Assembly (NCBI GenBank): GCA_022340545.1
Contig: JAJDNV010000218.1
Span: 1-44,094, forward strand
Direction of reading: 5' to 3'
DNA from: Acidobacteriota bacterium
GTDB taxonomy: Bacteria > Acidobacteriota > Vicinamibacteria > Fen-336
Length of the DNA: 44,094 nt
In this document: positions 8,748 to 17,394 of the stretch, in pieces
Position numbering within the stretch: the stretch's first letter is position 1
Layout of the letters: each line of letters opens with the position of its first letter
The notes under the pieces: generated by a model
Databases searched by the model: none
What the model was told of the DNA's origin: nothing
The model's input: only the letters and a program-made list of their open reading frames with translations
Position numbers and translations under genes: made by a program

Positions 8748-9629
8748 ATGCCCCCCGGAGCCCGTGCCGCCCTGCTCACCGCCTGTGTGCTGTGGGCGGT
8801 GTCCTTCGTCGCCACCCGGGTGGCCCTCGAGACGACGCCGCCCCTGGTCGTGGTGAGCCTCCGGCTGCTCGTGTCGGCCGGGTGTTTCCTGCCTTGGATC
8901 GTGAGGTCCGGCGGGGTGGCGGGCATCGGCGGCGCACGGGGCCTGGGGCGCCTCTTCGGGCTCAGCCTGTTCGGGGCCGGGCTCCACTACGGGCTGCAGA
9001 CGGTGGGGCTGCAGTACACCACCGCGTCCAATGCCTCTCTCTACGCGGTCACCGCGCCGATCACGATCCTGCTGCTGTCGGCGATGTTCCTCGGCGAGCA
9101 CGTCACCGTCCGGAAGGCGCTCGGGGTGGCCCTCGCGGTGGCCGGGGTGCTGGTGGTGATGGGCGCGGAGACGCTGACCTCACTCCAGCTCGACGCTCCC
9201 GTCAGGGGCGACCTGCTCGTGCTCGTGAGCATTGTCATGTGGGGACTGTTCACCGTGCTCGGGAAGAAGGTGACCGACGAGCTCGGGGCCCTCAAGGTGA
9301 CTTCCTGGGTCACGCTCATCGGCGCCCTCTGGATGGCGCCGGTGGGTGCGTTCGAGATGTCGGCGACCGGGTTCTCGCCGGGCCGCATGACGCTCGACGC
9401 CTGGCTCGCGATCGGCTTCCTCGGCATCGGATGCTCGTTCCTCGCGGTACTGCTCTACTTCGTTGCGCTCCGGAGGACGGAGTCGCAGAAGGTGGGAGTC
9501 TACCTCTACACGATCCCACCGATGACCGCGGTGGTCGCGGTGCCGTACCTCGGCGAGACGCTCAGCGTGAACCTGATCCTCGGTGCGGTCCTGGTGATCG
9601 CCGGGGTCGCCCTCACCGAGCGTGGCTAG
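8748..9629 (+). CDS. EamA/DMT-family transporter
   Basis: This 293-residue protein has about ten hydrophobic segments arranged as two EamA repeats, the drug/metabolite exporter fold. Typical family segments are visible: LWAVSFVATRVAL near the start, a TTASNASL...PITILLLSAMFLGEH block at the end of repeat one, and GVYLYTIPPMTAVVAVPYLGE in repeat two. I chose ATG 8748 because it begins just before the first helix and follows the previous gene by 14 bp; the upstream open frame is arginine-rich and overlaps that gene. Its stop codon overlaps the stop of the converging saccharopine dehydrogenase gene in the shared bases CTAG. Substrate is unknown. Confidence 0.9.
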   Translation: MPPGARAALLTACVLWAVSFVATRVALETTPPLVVVSLRLLVSAGCFLPWIVRSGGVAGIGGARGLGRLFGLSLFGAGLHYGLQTVGLQYTTASNASLYAVTAPITILLLSAMFLGEHVTVRKALGVALAVAGVLVVMGAETLTSLQLDAPVRGDLLVLVSIVMWGLFTVLGKKVTDELGALKVTSWVTLIGALWMAPVGAFEMSATGFSPGRMTLDAWLAIGFLGIGCSFLAVLLYFVALRRTESQKVGVYLYTIPPMTAVVAVPYLGETLSVNLILGAVLVIAGVALTERG

Positions 9630-10933
9630 GCCGTCGTCTCCTCGCAGCGGATACCGAGGCGGTCCAGCTCGTCGAGGATCGGGTTGTAGACCGCCGGTTT
9701 GATCGGGGCGATGACGCCGCGCTCCGTGACCTCGCCCTGGAGGATCAGGCGAGTGGCGATCGCCACCGGCAGGGACACGGTGCGGGCCATGGCGCTGTCG
9801 CCACCGGGGATGCCGAAATCGATGAGAGTCGAGTGGACGCGTCGTACTCCCTTGGGCGGCTCGATCACGAACTCGTGCCGGAGGACGATCAGGTCCCGCT
9901 CGTCGGGGCCGAAGGCGCAGCGCTCGCGCATCCGCGCCGCCATCACGTCGACGTTGCCGCCCTCGCTCAGGGGGAGTGGGGCGTCCTCGAAGACGCCAAG
10001 CCAGTCCAGCTTCGTGATCGCCGGGTGGTCGGCGGGAATGCCTCGCTTCCGGGCCAGGGCCTCCTCCGCGGGCTCTCCTCCCACGATTCCGGCGATCCAC
10101 GTGCGGTAGGTGAGCCCGGCCAGGTCGGAGCGCGGCGCGGTGTCGAACAGGCCCAGCTTGACCCAGTGATACCAGGACTCGCAGTGGCCGAGGTTGCGGA
10201 GTGTCCCGCGGAACATGGTCCTCACGTCCTCGAGGCCGTAGAGCTCCTGGTAGGGGAGCGAGTCGCGGTTGGGGTAGCCCTCGAGCTCGCCCGCACCGGG
10301 CACCGAGACGCGCTCGGGGCTCGCGAACAGCTCGTCACCAGGGACCTCGACGATCTGCCCGTCCCGCAGGTAGCGCCCGGGGTTGGTGGCGGCGACGAGG
10401 ACGCCACGGGGCGCCCAGGAGAACTTGTAGCCGATGGGGTTGGTGTTGGCCTCGGGGGCGGGCAGGCCGCCGCAGTAGGAGCGGAATGAGACGACCTTCG
10501 CGCCGTCGGCCTCTGCCTGGTGGATGATGCGCATGGCCGACATGTGGTCGATGCCCGGGTCCACGCCGCACTCGTTGAGGAAGGTCAGGTCGGCCGCGCT
10601 CGCCCCCGCGTCCAACGCCTTCATCTCGGGGCTGATGTAGGACGTGGTCGACATGTGCTTGCGGTGCTTCAGGCAGAGATTCGCCACCTTCACGTGCTCG
10701 GTCGCCGGGAGGAGGGACACCGCAAGGTCGTGACCCGCAATCAGCCTCTCCAGGGCCGCCTCGTCCTTCACGTCGAGGGCCACGGCCGTGCCCCGCTCAC
10801 GGCCCGCGACCAGGGCCTCCGCCTTGCTCACCGTGCGCGAGGCGAGGGTGACCTCGAGGTCCGGCTGATCCGTCAGGTAGTGGACGAGCGGACGCGACAC
10901 CAGGCCGGCGCCGAGGACCAGGACACGCTTCAT
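9626..10933 (-). CDS. Saccharopine dehydrogenase, glutamate-forming (Lys9-like)
   Basis: The 435-residue enzyme has an N-terminal Rossmann NAD(P) site (KRVLVLGAGLVSRPLVHYL) followed by the saccharopine dehydrogenase catalytic domain (NECGVDPGIDHMSAM, SYCGGLPAPEANTNP, YKFSWAPRGVL). It oxidises saccharopine to 2-aminoadipate semialdehyde and glutamate. The start is ATG 10933, preceded by GAGAGG; the longer open frame to 11080 overlaps the next gene and has no family similarity. It lies 40 bp after the lysine-forming partner gene, so the two encode the two halves of the animal AASS enzyme as separate proteins. I infer lysine catabolism, though the reverse biosynthetic direction cannot be excluded from sequence alone. 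Confidence 0.93.
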   Translation of the reverse strand: MKRVLVLGAGLVSRPLVHYLTDQPDLEVTLASRTVSKAEALVAGRERGTAVALDVKDEAALERLIAGHDLAVSLLPATEHVKVANLCLKHRKHMSTTSYISPEMKALDAGASAADLTFLNECGVDPGIDHMSAMRIIHQAEADGAKVVSFRSYCGGLPAPEANTNPIGYKFSWAPRGVLVAATNPGRYLRDGQIVEVPGDELFASPERVSVPGAGELEGYPNRDSLPYQELYGLEDVRTMFRGTLRNLGHCESWYHWVKLGLFDTAPRSDLAGLTYRTWIAGIVGGEPAEEALARKRGIPADHPAITKLDWLGVFEDAPLPLSEGGNVDVMAARMRERCAFGPDERDLIVLRHEFVIEPPKGVRRVHSTLIDFGIPGGDSAMARTVSLPVAIATRLILQGEVTERGVIAPIKPAVYNPILDELDRLGIRCEETTA

Positions 10934-10973
10934 CGAGCACCTCTCTTGGGGCTGCCCCTGCTCACCGGGTCTT

Positions 10974-12284
10974 TCACCGCAGGAAGTCGCCCATGTAGCT
11001 GAACGCGGAGGGAAACTCACCGCGCCACAGGATGACCGAGCGCCGGATCGGGTCGGGGAGCCCCGCGTCCTCCAGATCACCGGCCAGATTGGCGCCCGCC
11101 AGCGCGGGAATGAACGGAAGGAGGGCCTCCGAGAAGGTCTCGGAGGCCTCGCGGGGCAGCTCGCAGGGCAGGTTGCCGACCGCCATGACCGCCAGTCCCG
11201 GGCCTTCGAAGCCCGAAGTCGCCGTGCGAGTCGCCGGATCGTAGACGTACACCGGATCGCCGGGCCCGGTGTCTCTCACCGTGCAGGCGAGGGAGCCGTC
11301 CACGTCGCAGGTGATGTCGCCCACGACGAAAAGCCGGGGCGCCTCGACGCCGGAGAAGAGGGACCGCAGCTGTTCCGCGTCGGCCAGCTTCGGGTACTCT
11401 GGGGCCCAGAAGATCCCGTTCACGAGCACCGTGAGCCACCGGAGGTGAGGGCCAAAACGTGACCGGTACTGCTCGCCGTGGTCGTAGTAGTGCTGCAGGT
11501 CGAAAGGTCGGGCGGCGTCGACCGGCTCCACCAGATGCTCCTCCTTGTAGACCACCTTGGCCAGGACTTCGCCGGGCGCGCCGCCCTGCTCCATGAAGTC
11601 CTCGAGCCGATCGGGGGTCACCCCGATGTGGGGCAGCAGGTCGAAAACCTCCTGGGCGCCCCGCGAGACGTGACCGTATCCGGTGAACCCGACCACCATC
11701 GGCCGCAGGAACTCGGGCAACCCCTCGGTGGCGATGCGCTGGCCGATTCGCGAGACCGCTGCTTTCGCCGTACCCAGGTCCGGGTACTCGTGAGTGGGCT
11801 TCAGCTCCTGGAAGGGCGTGCGGTGGCCCAGGGCGTCGAGGCGACGGCCGAGGGCCCAGAGCGTATCGATCATGCCGGCGATGCCCGCGAAGCGCCCGAA
11901 GAAGATGAGACGTCGCCCCTCCGCGTCCGTGACGAGCTCGTAGTCCAACAGGGTACAGCCGCGCTCCACGAGGCTTCGGAGCATGTCCATGTTGTAGGGC
12001 TGTCCCTTGATCGTGTGCGAGAAGAAGAAGTACGCGCCCCCAGGGCGGAAGCAGCGGGTCGGCATCTCCTTGATGCCCAGCACGACCTCACAGTCTCTGA
12101 CGTCGCCGTCCAGCGCTGCCCCGGCCTCGGCATAGGCGGCATCGGGAAACACGCGTCCCGCGAATCGCTCCACGAGCACCTCGACACCCTGTGACGACAG
12201 CTGGCGCACCGCATCCGGCGTCAGTGGCGCGCGGCGCTCCCAGGTGTTCTTGTCCTCGAGGCGGATTCCGATCCGATTGGCCAA
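10974..12284 (-). CDS. Lysine-ketoglutarate reductase (saccharopine dehydrogenase, lysine-forming), TTG start
   Basis: The 436-residue protein matches the lysine-ketoglutarate reductase half of AASS/LKR-SDH. It condenses lysine with 2-oxoglutarate to saccharopine using a nicotinamide cofactor. Visible family features are the N-terminal GIRLEDKNTWERRAPLTP segment, FFFSHTIKGQPYNMD, and the C-terminal nucleotide-binding region (VVGDITCDVDGSLACT). It starts at TTG 12284, not ATG: the conserved N-terminus begins here and a strong AGAGGAGG lies about 6 bases upstream. The glutamate-forming saccharopine dehydrogenase is next in the same direction. A decayed second copy of this gene lies 2 kb upstream, at 14235-14296. 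Confidence 0.92.
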   Translation of the reverse strand: MANRIGIRLEDKNTWERRAPLTPDAVRQLSSQGVEVLVERFAGRVFPDAAYAEAGAALDGDVRDCEVVLGIKEMPTRCFRPGGAYFFFSHTIKGQPYNMDMLRSLVERGCTLLDYELVTDAEGRRLIFFGRFAGIAGMIDTLWALGRRLDALGHRTPFQELKPTHEYPDLGTAKAAVSRIGQRIATEGLPEFLRPMVVGFTGYGHVSRGAQEVFDLLPHIGVTPDRLEDFMEQGGAPGEVLAKVVYKEEHLVEPVDAARPFDLQHYYDHGEQYRSRFGPHLRWLTVLVNGIFWAPEYPKLADAEQLRSLFSGVEAPRLFVVGDITCDVDGSLACTVRDTGPGDPVYVYDPATRTATSGFEGPGLAVMAVGNLPCELPREASETFSEALLPFIPALAGANLAGDLEDAGLPDPIRRSVILWRGEFPSAFSYMGDFLR

Positions 12285-12364
12285 AGACGCCTCCTCTGGG
12301 CAATCCCGCCGGCGTCGCGACGGGCGCGTTCCGTGTGCTCGTACCCGGTCCGGATGGGGAAATC

Positions 12365-12560
12365 AAGTGTGGAGTCACTTCACATGGCTTCGCCAGGATC
12401 CGCTGCCCGACGTGCCGGACGAGCGCGCTGTGTCCGTGCTCGGGCCGCGGGAGGAACTTCTGCCCTCATGTGACAAGAAGAGGCAGCTCGTTGGGGCCGA
12501 GTGGCCCCAGGAGAAGGTCCAATGCCAGGCGCCGGCCGGTATCCGGAACAGCCAGTCCCC
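12365..12560 (+). pseudogene. Remnant of an IS91-type transposase (zinc-finger end), frameshifted
   Basis: The frame starting at 12365 reads KCGVTSHGFARIRCPTC and then GRGRNFCP, which is the N-terminal zinc-binding pattern of IS91/Y2-type transposases (usually CG..HGF.R.RC..C....SCKGRGFCPSC). Right after FCP the similarity moves one frame over and continues as SCDKKRQLVGAEWPQEKV, matching the next conserved block of the family. Restoring one base in TTCTGCCCTCATGT would reunite both halves as FCPSC. There is no downstream Y2 catalytic domain, so only about 60 codons remain. The call rests on motif memory, not on a database match. Confidence 0.65.
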
Positions 12561-12622
12561 GCCTTCGCGTCCGGCTATCCGGGGTAGTGATGTCGTTTCC
12601 AGCCGTCGGCAGCCAACAGAGA

Positions 12623-14104
12623 CTATCGGTCATAAACCCCGGTTGAAGGCGCCCAGTAGTCGTCGGCCAGGTTCTGATGTAGCTGCTCGCTCAACTCCTT
12701 CACCAAAGCCGCCATTCCTTCGGATTCGGCAATATTGAGATTCTCCTCAGGATCCCTTTGATGGTCATATAGCATCCGGCCCGTCTCTCTTCTCTCGGGA
12801 TCATGCCATTCAGTATAGAAGTACCTCTCCCCGACCAGCGTAACGCCGTTCATCCATTTGCTGATTGCGAAGTCCTTCACTCGTGCATTCGGATCGCGCA
12901 GCATCGACGCCAGGCTCGCTCCTTCGAGTTCCTGACTGGGATTGGGTAGATCGCACAACTCATTGAGGGTGGGATACAGGTCGACCAATTCCACAATGCC
13001 ATCGGCCTTACCCGTCGTGGCTTCAGGCGCCGACATCAGCAGGGTCGTTCTCAGGGAAGTCTCAAAGTTTACATGCTTGCACCACATGCCGTGCTCGCCC
13101 AGATTCCAGCCATGGTCGCCCCAGAGCACTATGATCGTATTCTCTCTCAATCCCAGCCTGTCCAGTTCTTCCAGCACCTGCCCGATCAACGCATCCGTAA
13201 ACGACACACAGGCGTAGTAGCCGTGCACCAGCGTTCTGGCGACACTGTCGCTGACCGGGCCTTCTCCCGGGATGCCATAGTAGGCTCTGAGCTCGCCCCA
13301 GTTGGATCTAGCCTGGTCCGGTGCGTTCTCCGGGAAGAAGGGGTTGTCAGCCAGTTCGATCTCTTCCCGCTCATAGAGGTCCCAGTACTTCTGAGGCGCA
13401 TTGAACGGCAAGTGGGGCTTCAGGAAACCCAATGCAAGAAAGAAAGGCTGGTCGCTGCTCTTGAACGTTCTCAAGTACTCGATGGCCTTCCGGGCGTATT
13501 GGCCATCAAAGTAGGCCGTGTCGGGCACGTCTGCCTTTTCCCACGGCAGGGCGGCGCCCGATGTCCTGCTCTTCGCAATGGCGAGGTTGTCGTCGGTGAT
13601 GTAGTTCTGCCAGCCTTGATCGGACCACGATTCATCCGGTCGTCTGTGATGATCAAGCCGAAAGGGCGTTTCACTCCAGGCCTTGGCCTCATTGTCCGCC
13701 GGGGTGTGAAATACCTTGCCCACCGAAATGGTCCGGTAACCGTTATTCCTGAAATGCTCCGGAATGGTGACCGCATCGGGCGCTTCTACATCGGCTTGGG
13801 CGTAGTACTGCAGGAATCGATTGTAGGTGGGCCGGGTGCCGGTCAGTAGGCTGGCTCTGGAGGCGCCGCAAACCGGGACATTGCAGTAGGCCCTCGTAAA
13901 GGTCACGCCCGTGGCAGCGAGCCGGTCGATGTTGGGTGATTGGACTTGCGTTGAACCATAGGAATTCAGCTCCGGACGAAGATCGTCCACCGCGATGAAG
14001 AGGACGTTGGGTCTTGCCGGCTCTCTATCCCCACCGCAATTGCTGCATAGTGCGGGGCTGGCTAGTAGTACGACGGAAACGAAGAGATTGCGCATGGTAT
14101 TCAT
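12623..14104 (-). CDS. Exported sulfatase, iduronate-2-sulfatase-like
   Basis: Type I sulfatases hydrolyse sulfate esters using a formylglycine made from a Cys or Ser. This 493-residue protein begins with a hydrophobic signal peptide (MRNLFVSVVLLASPALCSNC), possibly a lipoprotein signal. It then shows the metal-binding FIAVDDLRPEL, the sulfatase signature CGASRASLLTGTRP (formylglycine at the Cys), a GKVFHTPA block and the late WGDHGWNLGEHGMWCKH block. Starts at 14104 and 14095 are both possible. An in-frame TTG at 14296 would add 64 residues, but that stretch is derived from another gene. The gene is visibly poorer in GC than its neighbours: 33/60 and 34/60 G+C at 12781-12840 and 13741-13800, against 43/60 at 11701-11760. 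That supports horizontal acquisition. An anaerobic maturase or FGE is not in the window. Confidence 0.9.
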   Translation of the reverse strand: MNTMRNLFVSVVLLASPALCSNCGGDREPARPNVLFIAVDDLRPELNSYGSTQVQSPNIDRLAATGVTFTRAYCNVPVCGASRASLLTGTRPTYNRFLQYYAQADVEAPDAVTIPEHFRNNGYRTISVGKVFHTPADNEAKAWSETPFRLDHHRRPDESWSDQGWQNYITDDNLAIAKSRTSGAALPWEKADVPDTAYFDGQYARKAIEYLRTFKSSDQPFFLALGFLKPHLPFNAPQKYWDLYEREEIELADNPFFPENAPDQARSNWGELRAYYGIPGEGPVSDSVARTLVHGYYACVSFTDALIGQVLEELDRLGLRENTIIVLWGDHGWNLGEHGMWCKHVNFETSLRTTLLMSAPEATTGKADGIVELVDLYPTLNELCDLPNPSQELEGASLASMLRDPNARVKDFAISKWMNGVTLVGERYFYTEWHDPERRETGRMLYDHQRDPEENLNIAESEGMAALVKELSEQLHQNLADDYWAPSTGVYDR

Positions 14105-14234
14105 CCACTGAAAGGGGCCCAGATCCGGCCAAGCCGGATCCCTCGCATGGCCATCATAGTTGGAGAACGGCAGGTTGGGGTGCTGAACCCCGCTCCTGGT
14201 CGCCGGGCTTGATGCCCGAAGCCTGAAACCGCGT

Positions 14235-14296
14235 TGAGCCACCGGGAGGTGGGCGCCGAGGCGCGACCGGTACTGCTCGCCAGTCCGATTGGCCAA
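14235..14296 (-). pseudogene. Relic of a second lysine-ketoglutarate reductase gene (start fused to an internal piece)
   Basis: Reading leftward from TTG 14296, the relic starts exactly like the intact gene at 12284: 13 identical bases, MANR, with a GGAGGA ribosome site upstream. After five codons it jumps to a piece matching codons ~270-285 of the intact gene (GEQYRSRLGAHL against GEQYRSRFGPHL). Bases 14235-14281 match 11432-11477 at 40 of 46 positions with one single-base insertion, which shifts the frame. About 265 codons are missing between the two pieces. Upstream similarity to the intact gene's leader continues to about 14365. The relic runs in frame into the sulfatase gene by chance. 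Confidence 0.7.
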
Positions 14297-14375
14297 GGCA
14301 CTTCCTCCGGGCGAGCCCTCCGCACTATGGCCGGCGGGCTCCGAGTGCTCGCACCCCTTCCGGCCTTGACAGATG

Positions 14376-14389
14376 CGACCGATCGGTCG
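14376..14389. promoter_or_regulatory. Perfect 14-bp palindrome beside a TTGACA box, TetR-type operator candidate
   Basis: CGACCGATCGGTCG is a perfect inverted repeat lying 4 bases after TTGACA (14366-14371). A palindrome of this form overlapping a -35 box is typical of TetR-family operators. No TetR gene is present; only a 27-codon open frame starts at ATG 14401 (MPLTRLSS...) and stops quickly. The site lies about 225 bp before the M29 peptidase start. It may be an orphan promoter left by a lost regulator gene. The binding protein is unknown. Confidence 0.4.
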
Positions 14390-14614
14390 TGCCAGCGACC
14401 ATGCCGCTCACGCGCTTGAGCTCCAAACCCGCGGCGCCGCGGCGCGTCAACGTCCGTTCCTCCGAAGGTTGGTTGGCGTCTTGAGATGGCCCGCGACCCC
14501 TCTCGGTCTCGGCGAGGGGCTGACGGGCTGGAGCCTCGACGGGGGCGAGATCCGCGCCGACCTGGAGCACGGTCGGGACTGAGGGATGTCAGAATCGGTG
14601 GGAGGAGGTGGTCC

Positions 14615-15787
14615 ATGGACCCGTCCGCGTTGACCGCCGAGGAGCTGACCGCGCTCGTTCGGAGGGTCTTCCAGCCTCGCTCGGGTGACCGTGCCCTGGC
14701 AATGATCGTCGACCTTCCGGATCGGGTAGCGCCCGACAACGAGCGGTGGCGGACTCGGCGACAGCTCGCCACGGCCTGGGCCGAGGCCCTCGCCTCGGCC
14801 AGAGACGCCCACGGCCTGGACGTCCACCTCTACTGGTACCGCAACGCCCGCAGCAACAACGCCGATCTTCCCCAGGGAGCGTGGCGGCAGGACGGGGGCC
14901 GCGCACCCGAGACGGCCGACGATCTGGACGACGCGCGGGCGGTCCCCCTCCGACAGGTGCTCTCGTCGCACACGCTGGTGATGGCCCCGACGGAGTTCTC
15001 CGCCACCGCGCCCCTCAAGGTCCTGTCGCGGGAGCTGGGTTTCCGAGCCGCGACGATGCCGGGGTTCGGTCCGCCGATGATCCCCGCGCTGCGTCTCGAC
15101 TACACCGAGATCAACCGGCGCGTCCGGCTCCTCAAGGCGCTCCTCGACCGCGCGGCCTTCGCGGATCTTGCCTTCACGGTCGACGGCTCGATGACCCGAT
15201 CGCTGCGGCTCGATTTGAGGCACCGCACGGCCCACGCATCCGGCGGCCTGTTCCCGGAGCCCGGCACGGCCGGCAACCTGCCGTCGGGTGAGGCCTACAT
15301 CGTGCCCTACGAGGGAGAGAGGCCGGCCGAGCCCAGCAGGAGCGCGGGACTGCTGCCGGTGCAGCTCGGGGAGGAGGTCGTCGAGTACCGGATCGAGAAG
15401 AACCGCGCCGTCGGGGTCGTCTCCACGGGCCCCGAGTCGCGACGTGAGGCCCAGCACCTGAGCCGGGAGCCGGCCTACGGGAACGTGGCCGAGCTGGGCC
15501 TCGGCGTCCTCGGCGACTTCGGCATCCTGCCGATCGGCGAGGTGCTGCTCGACGAGAAGCTGGGCCTGCACATCGCCTTCGGACGGAGCGATCACTTCGG
15601 CGGCCAGGTCGGCCCGCCGCAGTTCAGCCGCCCCGAGGCGGTCGTCCACCAGGACCGCGTCTACGTGCCGGCGATCCAGCCGCGGGTCCTGGCCGCCCGC
15701 GTCGACCTCCACCGCGCGGACGGGCGGAAGCTCAAGCTCATCCGCGACGGGCGCTACGTCATCGACTTCGACGCCGAGATCGCCTGA
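14615..15787 (+). CDS. M29-family aminopeptidase (aminopeptidase T type)
   Basis: M29 enzymes are dimeric, two-metal aminopeptidases acting in the cytoplasm. The 390-residue length fits the family. The C-terminal half has the conserved metal-ligand series in order: GNLPSGEAYIVPYEGE (Glu), NVAELGLGVLGD (Glu), LHIAFGRSDHFGG (His) and VVHQDRVYV (His and Asp). The N-terminal half is the family's substrate-binding domain. No signal peptide is present. ATG 14615 is chosen because GGAGGAGG lies a few bases upstream and the MDPSALTAEELTAL start fits. It ends 10 bp from the converging tctA stop. It probably finishes peptide breakdown begun by other peptidases in the region. Confidence 0.87.
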   Translation: MDPSALTAEELTALVRRVFQPRSGDRALAMIVDLPDRVAPDNERWRTRRQLATAWAEALASARDAHGLDVHLYWYRNARSNNADLPQGAWRQDGGRAPETADDLDDARAVPLRQVLSSHTLVMAPTEFSATAPLKVLSRELGFRAATMPGFGPPMIPALRLDYTEINRRVRLLKALLDRAAFADLAFTVDGSMTRSLRLDLRHRTAHASGGLFPEPGTAGNLPSGEAYIVPYEGERPAEPSRSAGLLPVQLGEEVVEYRIEKNRAVGVVSTGPESRREAQHLSREPAYGNVAELGLGVLGDFGILPIGEVLLDEKLGLHIAFGRSDHFGGQVGPPQFSRPEAVVHQDRVYVPAIQPRVLAARVDLHRADGRKLKLIRDGRYVIDFDAEIA

Positions 15788-15797
15788 GCTTTCGTCG

Positions 15798-17393
15798 TCA
15801 GGCCCGTCTCCACCTCCGCCAGCCGGCCGTCGCCACAGGGGAGAGCCAGAGGGCCAGGCAGAGCACTCCCAGGGCGAGCGACTGCGGGCGCTCGAAGAAC
15901 GCGAGGAGCGAGCCTTCCGATGCATTGAGAGTCCCGATGAACCGCTCCTCCAGTGGAGCGCCGAGGACGATGCCCAGAACCACGGGACCCAGGGGGATAC
16001 GCCACTGGTCGAGGACGAAGCCAAGGAGACCCATCGCCAGCATCACCCCGATGTCAAAGTAGCTGCTGTTCACCGCGTACGCGCCCATCACGCAGAAGAG
16101 GAGGATGATCGGGAGCAGGATGCGGTGGGGGACACGGACGAGGGCGGCGCCGGCCTTGATCGCGAGGAAGCCCACGGGAAGGAGCACGAGGTTGGCCAGA
16201 AGGAAGATGAGGTAGACGCTGTACACGAGCACCCCGCCTTCCCGCTCGAAGATGTCGGGGCCCGGCATGACGTCTTTCATCATCAGGATGCCGATGACCA
16301 GGGCCGTCACCGAGTCGCCCGGGATCCCGAAGACGAGGGTCGGCACCCACGCCCCCGCGAGCGCGCTGTTGTTCGCGGCCGTCGCGTCGGCGACGCCCTC
16401 TAACAAGGGATCGGGTGGGGGCTGGCTTGGATCAGTGCCCCTCGACGCGCTGAGAGGGGCAGCGATCTCGGGACTCAGGCATTTCCCTCCCCCTGCGTGC
16501 GTGTCCCGTGAGAGCCTTCGGGAGACGCCCAGCGACACCCACGCCGCGATGTCGGCGCCCGCCCCCGGCAGCATGCCCACCGATGCCCCGATTCCCGCCG
16601 AACGGAGCGCCGCCCGCTTCCGCCGCCACAGCTCGGAGAGGGCGAGACCGAAGACCGACCCGAGACCCTTTCCCAGCTTGCCGCCATCCTGGTCCGGGGA
16701 GCCGCGTGCTGTCGCCCCGTCCGGGTGGCGGTCGAGCACCAGGAGGTTCCGCAGGACCTCGGAGAGGCCGAAGAGTCCGATCATCGCCGGGATGAAGTTG
16801 ATCCCCCGGTAAAGCTCCGCGATCCCGAAGGTGAACCGCTCGCTCCCGTGGGCGGTGCTCAAGCCCACGGTGGAGAGGGCGAGCCCCAGGATCAGGCCCA
16901 GCGCCGCCCGCAACGGCGATCCCCGTGAGGCGGCGACCGCGGACCCCAGTCCCAGGAGGTAGAGCCAGAAGTACTCGACGGTCCCGAACAGGGCGGCCAG
17001 CCGGGCCAGTGATTGGGCAAACAGCATGAGCACGACCGCGCCGACCAGGCCGCCGGCCACGCTGAACACCAGGCAGGTCCCCAGGGCCCGCTCCTGGAGC
17101 CCTCGTTTCACCAGGGCGTGGACGTCGTCCGTGTAGGCGGCGGACGAGGGTGTTCCCGGGATCCGCAGAAGGGTGTTCGGGATGTCTCCCGCGAAGATCG
17201 CGCAGGCCACCAGCGTCACCACCGCGGCGATCGCGTGAACGGGGTCGAGGTGGAAGGTGACCGGCACGAGCAGTGCGACCGCCATGGTGGCGGTCAGCCC
17301 GGGTATCGCACCGATGAAGACCCCATAGACCGCGGCCAGGACGATGATCATCAGCACGCCGGGGTCGAGGACGGCGTGCACCGCCCCGGTCAC
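15798..17393 (-). CDS. tctA: TctA, large permease of a tripartite tricarboxylate-type transporter
   Basis: The 531-residue protein has the TctA fold of about 12 membrane helices. Family hallmarks are GAIPGLTATMAVALLVPVTF near the start, IPNTLLRIPGTPSSAA, a second GMLPGAGADIAAWVS repeat, and LVFGIPGDSVTALVIG. Such permeases use a cation gradient to import carboxylates delivered by a periplasmic TctC protein. I place the start at GTG 17393, one base after the stop of the tctC-tctB fusion; the longer open frame overlaps that gene and has no family likeness. A low-similarity stretch around residues 315-350, rich in Ser, Pro and Gly, looks like an insertion in a loop. Substrate is unknown. Confidence 0.9.
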   Translation of the reverse strand: MTGAVHAVLDPGVLMIIVLAAVYGVFIGAIPGLTATMAVALLVPVTFHLDPVHAIAAVVTLVACAIFAGDIPNTLLRIPGTPSSAAYTDDVHALVKRGLQERALGTCLVFSVAGGLVGAVVLMLFAQSLARLAALFGTVEYFWLYLLGLGSAVAASRGSPLRAALGLILGLALSTVGLSTAHGSERFTFGIAELYRGINFIPAMIGLFGLSEVLRNLLVLDRHPDGATARGSPDQDGGKLGKGLGSVFGLALSELWRRKRAALRSAGIGASVGMLPGAGADIAAWVSLGVSRRLSRDTHAGGGKCLSPEIAAPLSASRGTDPSQPPPDPLLEGVADATAANNSALAGAWVPTLVFGIPGDSVTALVIGILMMKDVMPGPDIFEREGGVLVYSVYLIFLLANLVLLPVGFLAIKAGAALVRVPHRILLPIILLFCVMGAYAVNSSYFDIGVMLAMGLLGFVLDQWRIPLGPVVLGIVLGAPLEERFIGTLNASEGSLLAFFERPQSLALGVLCLALWLSPVATAGWRRWRRA

Positions 17394-17394
17394 G

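Noticed and set aside
14105-14296. Longer sulfatase reading frame from TTG 14296
   Set aside because: The extra 64 codons begin with a relic of the lysine-ketoglutarate reductase gene and would hide the signal peptide inside the protein.
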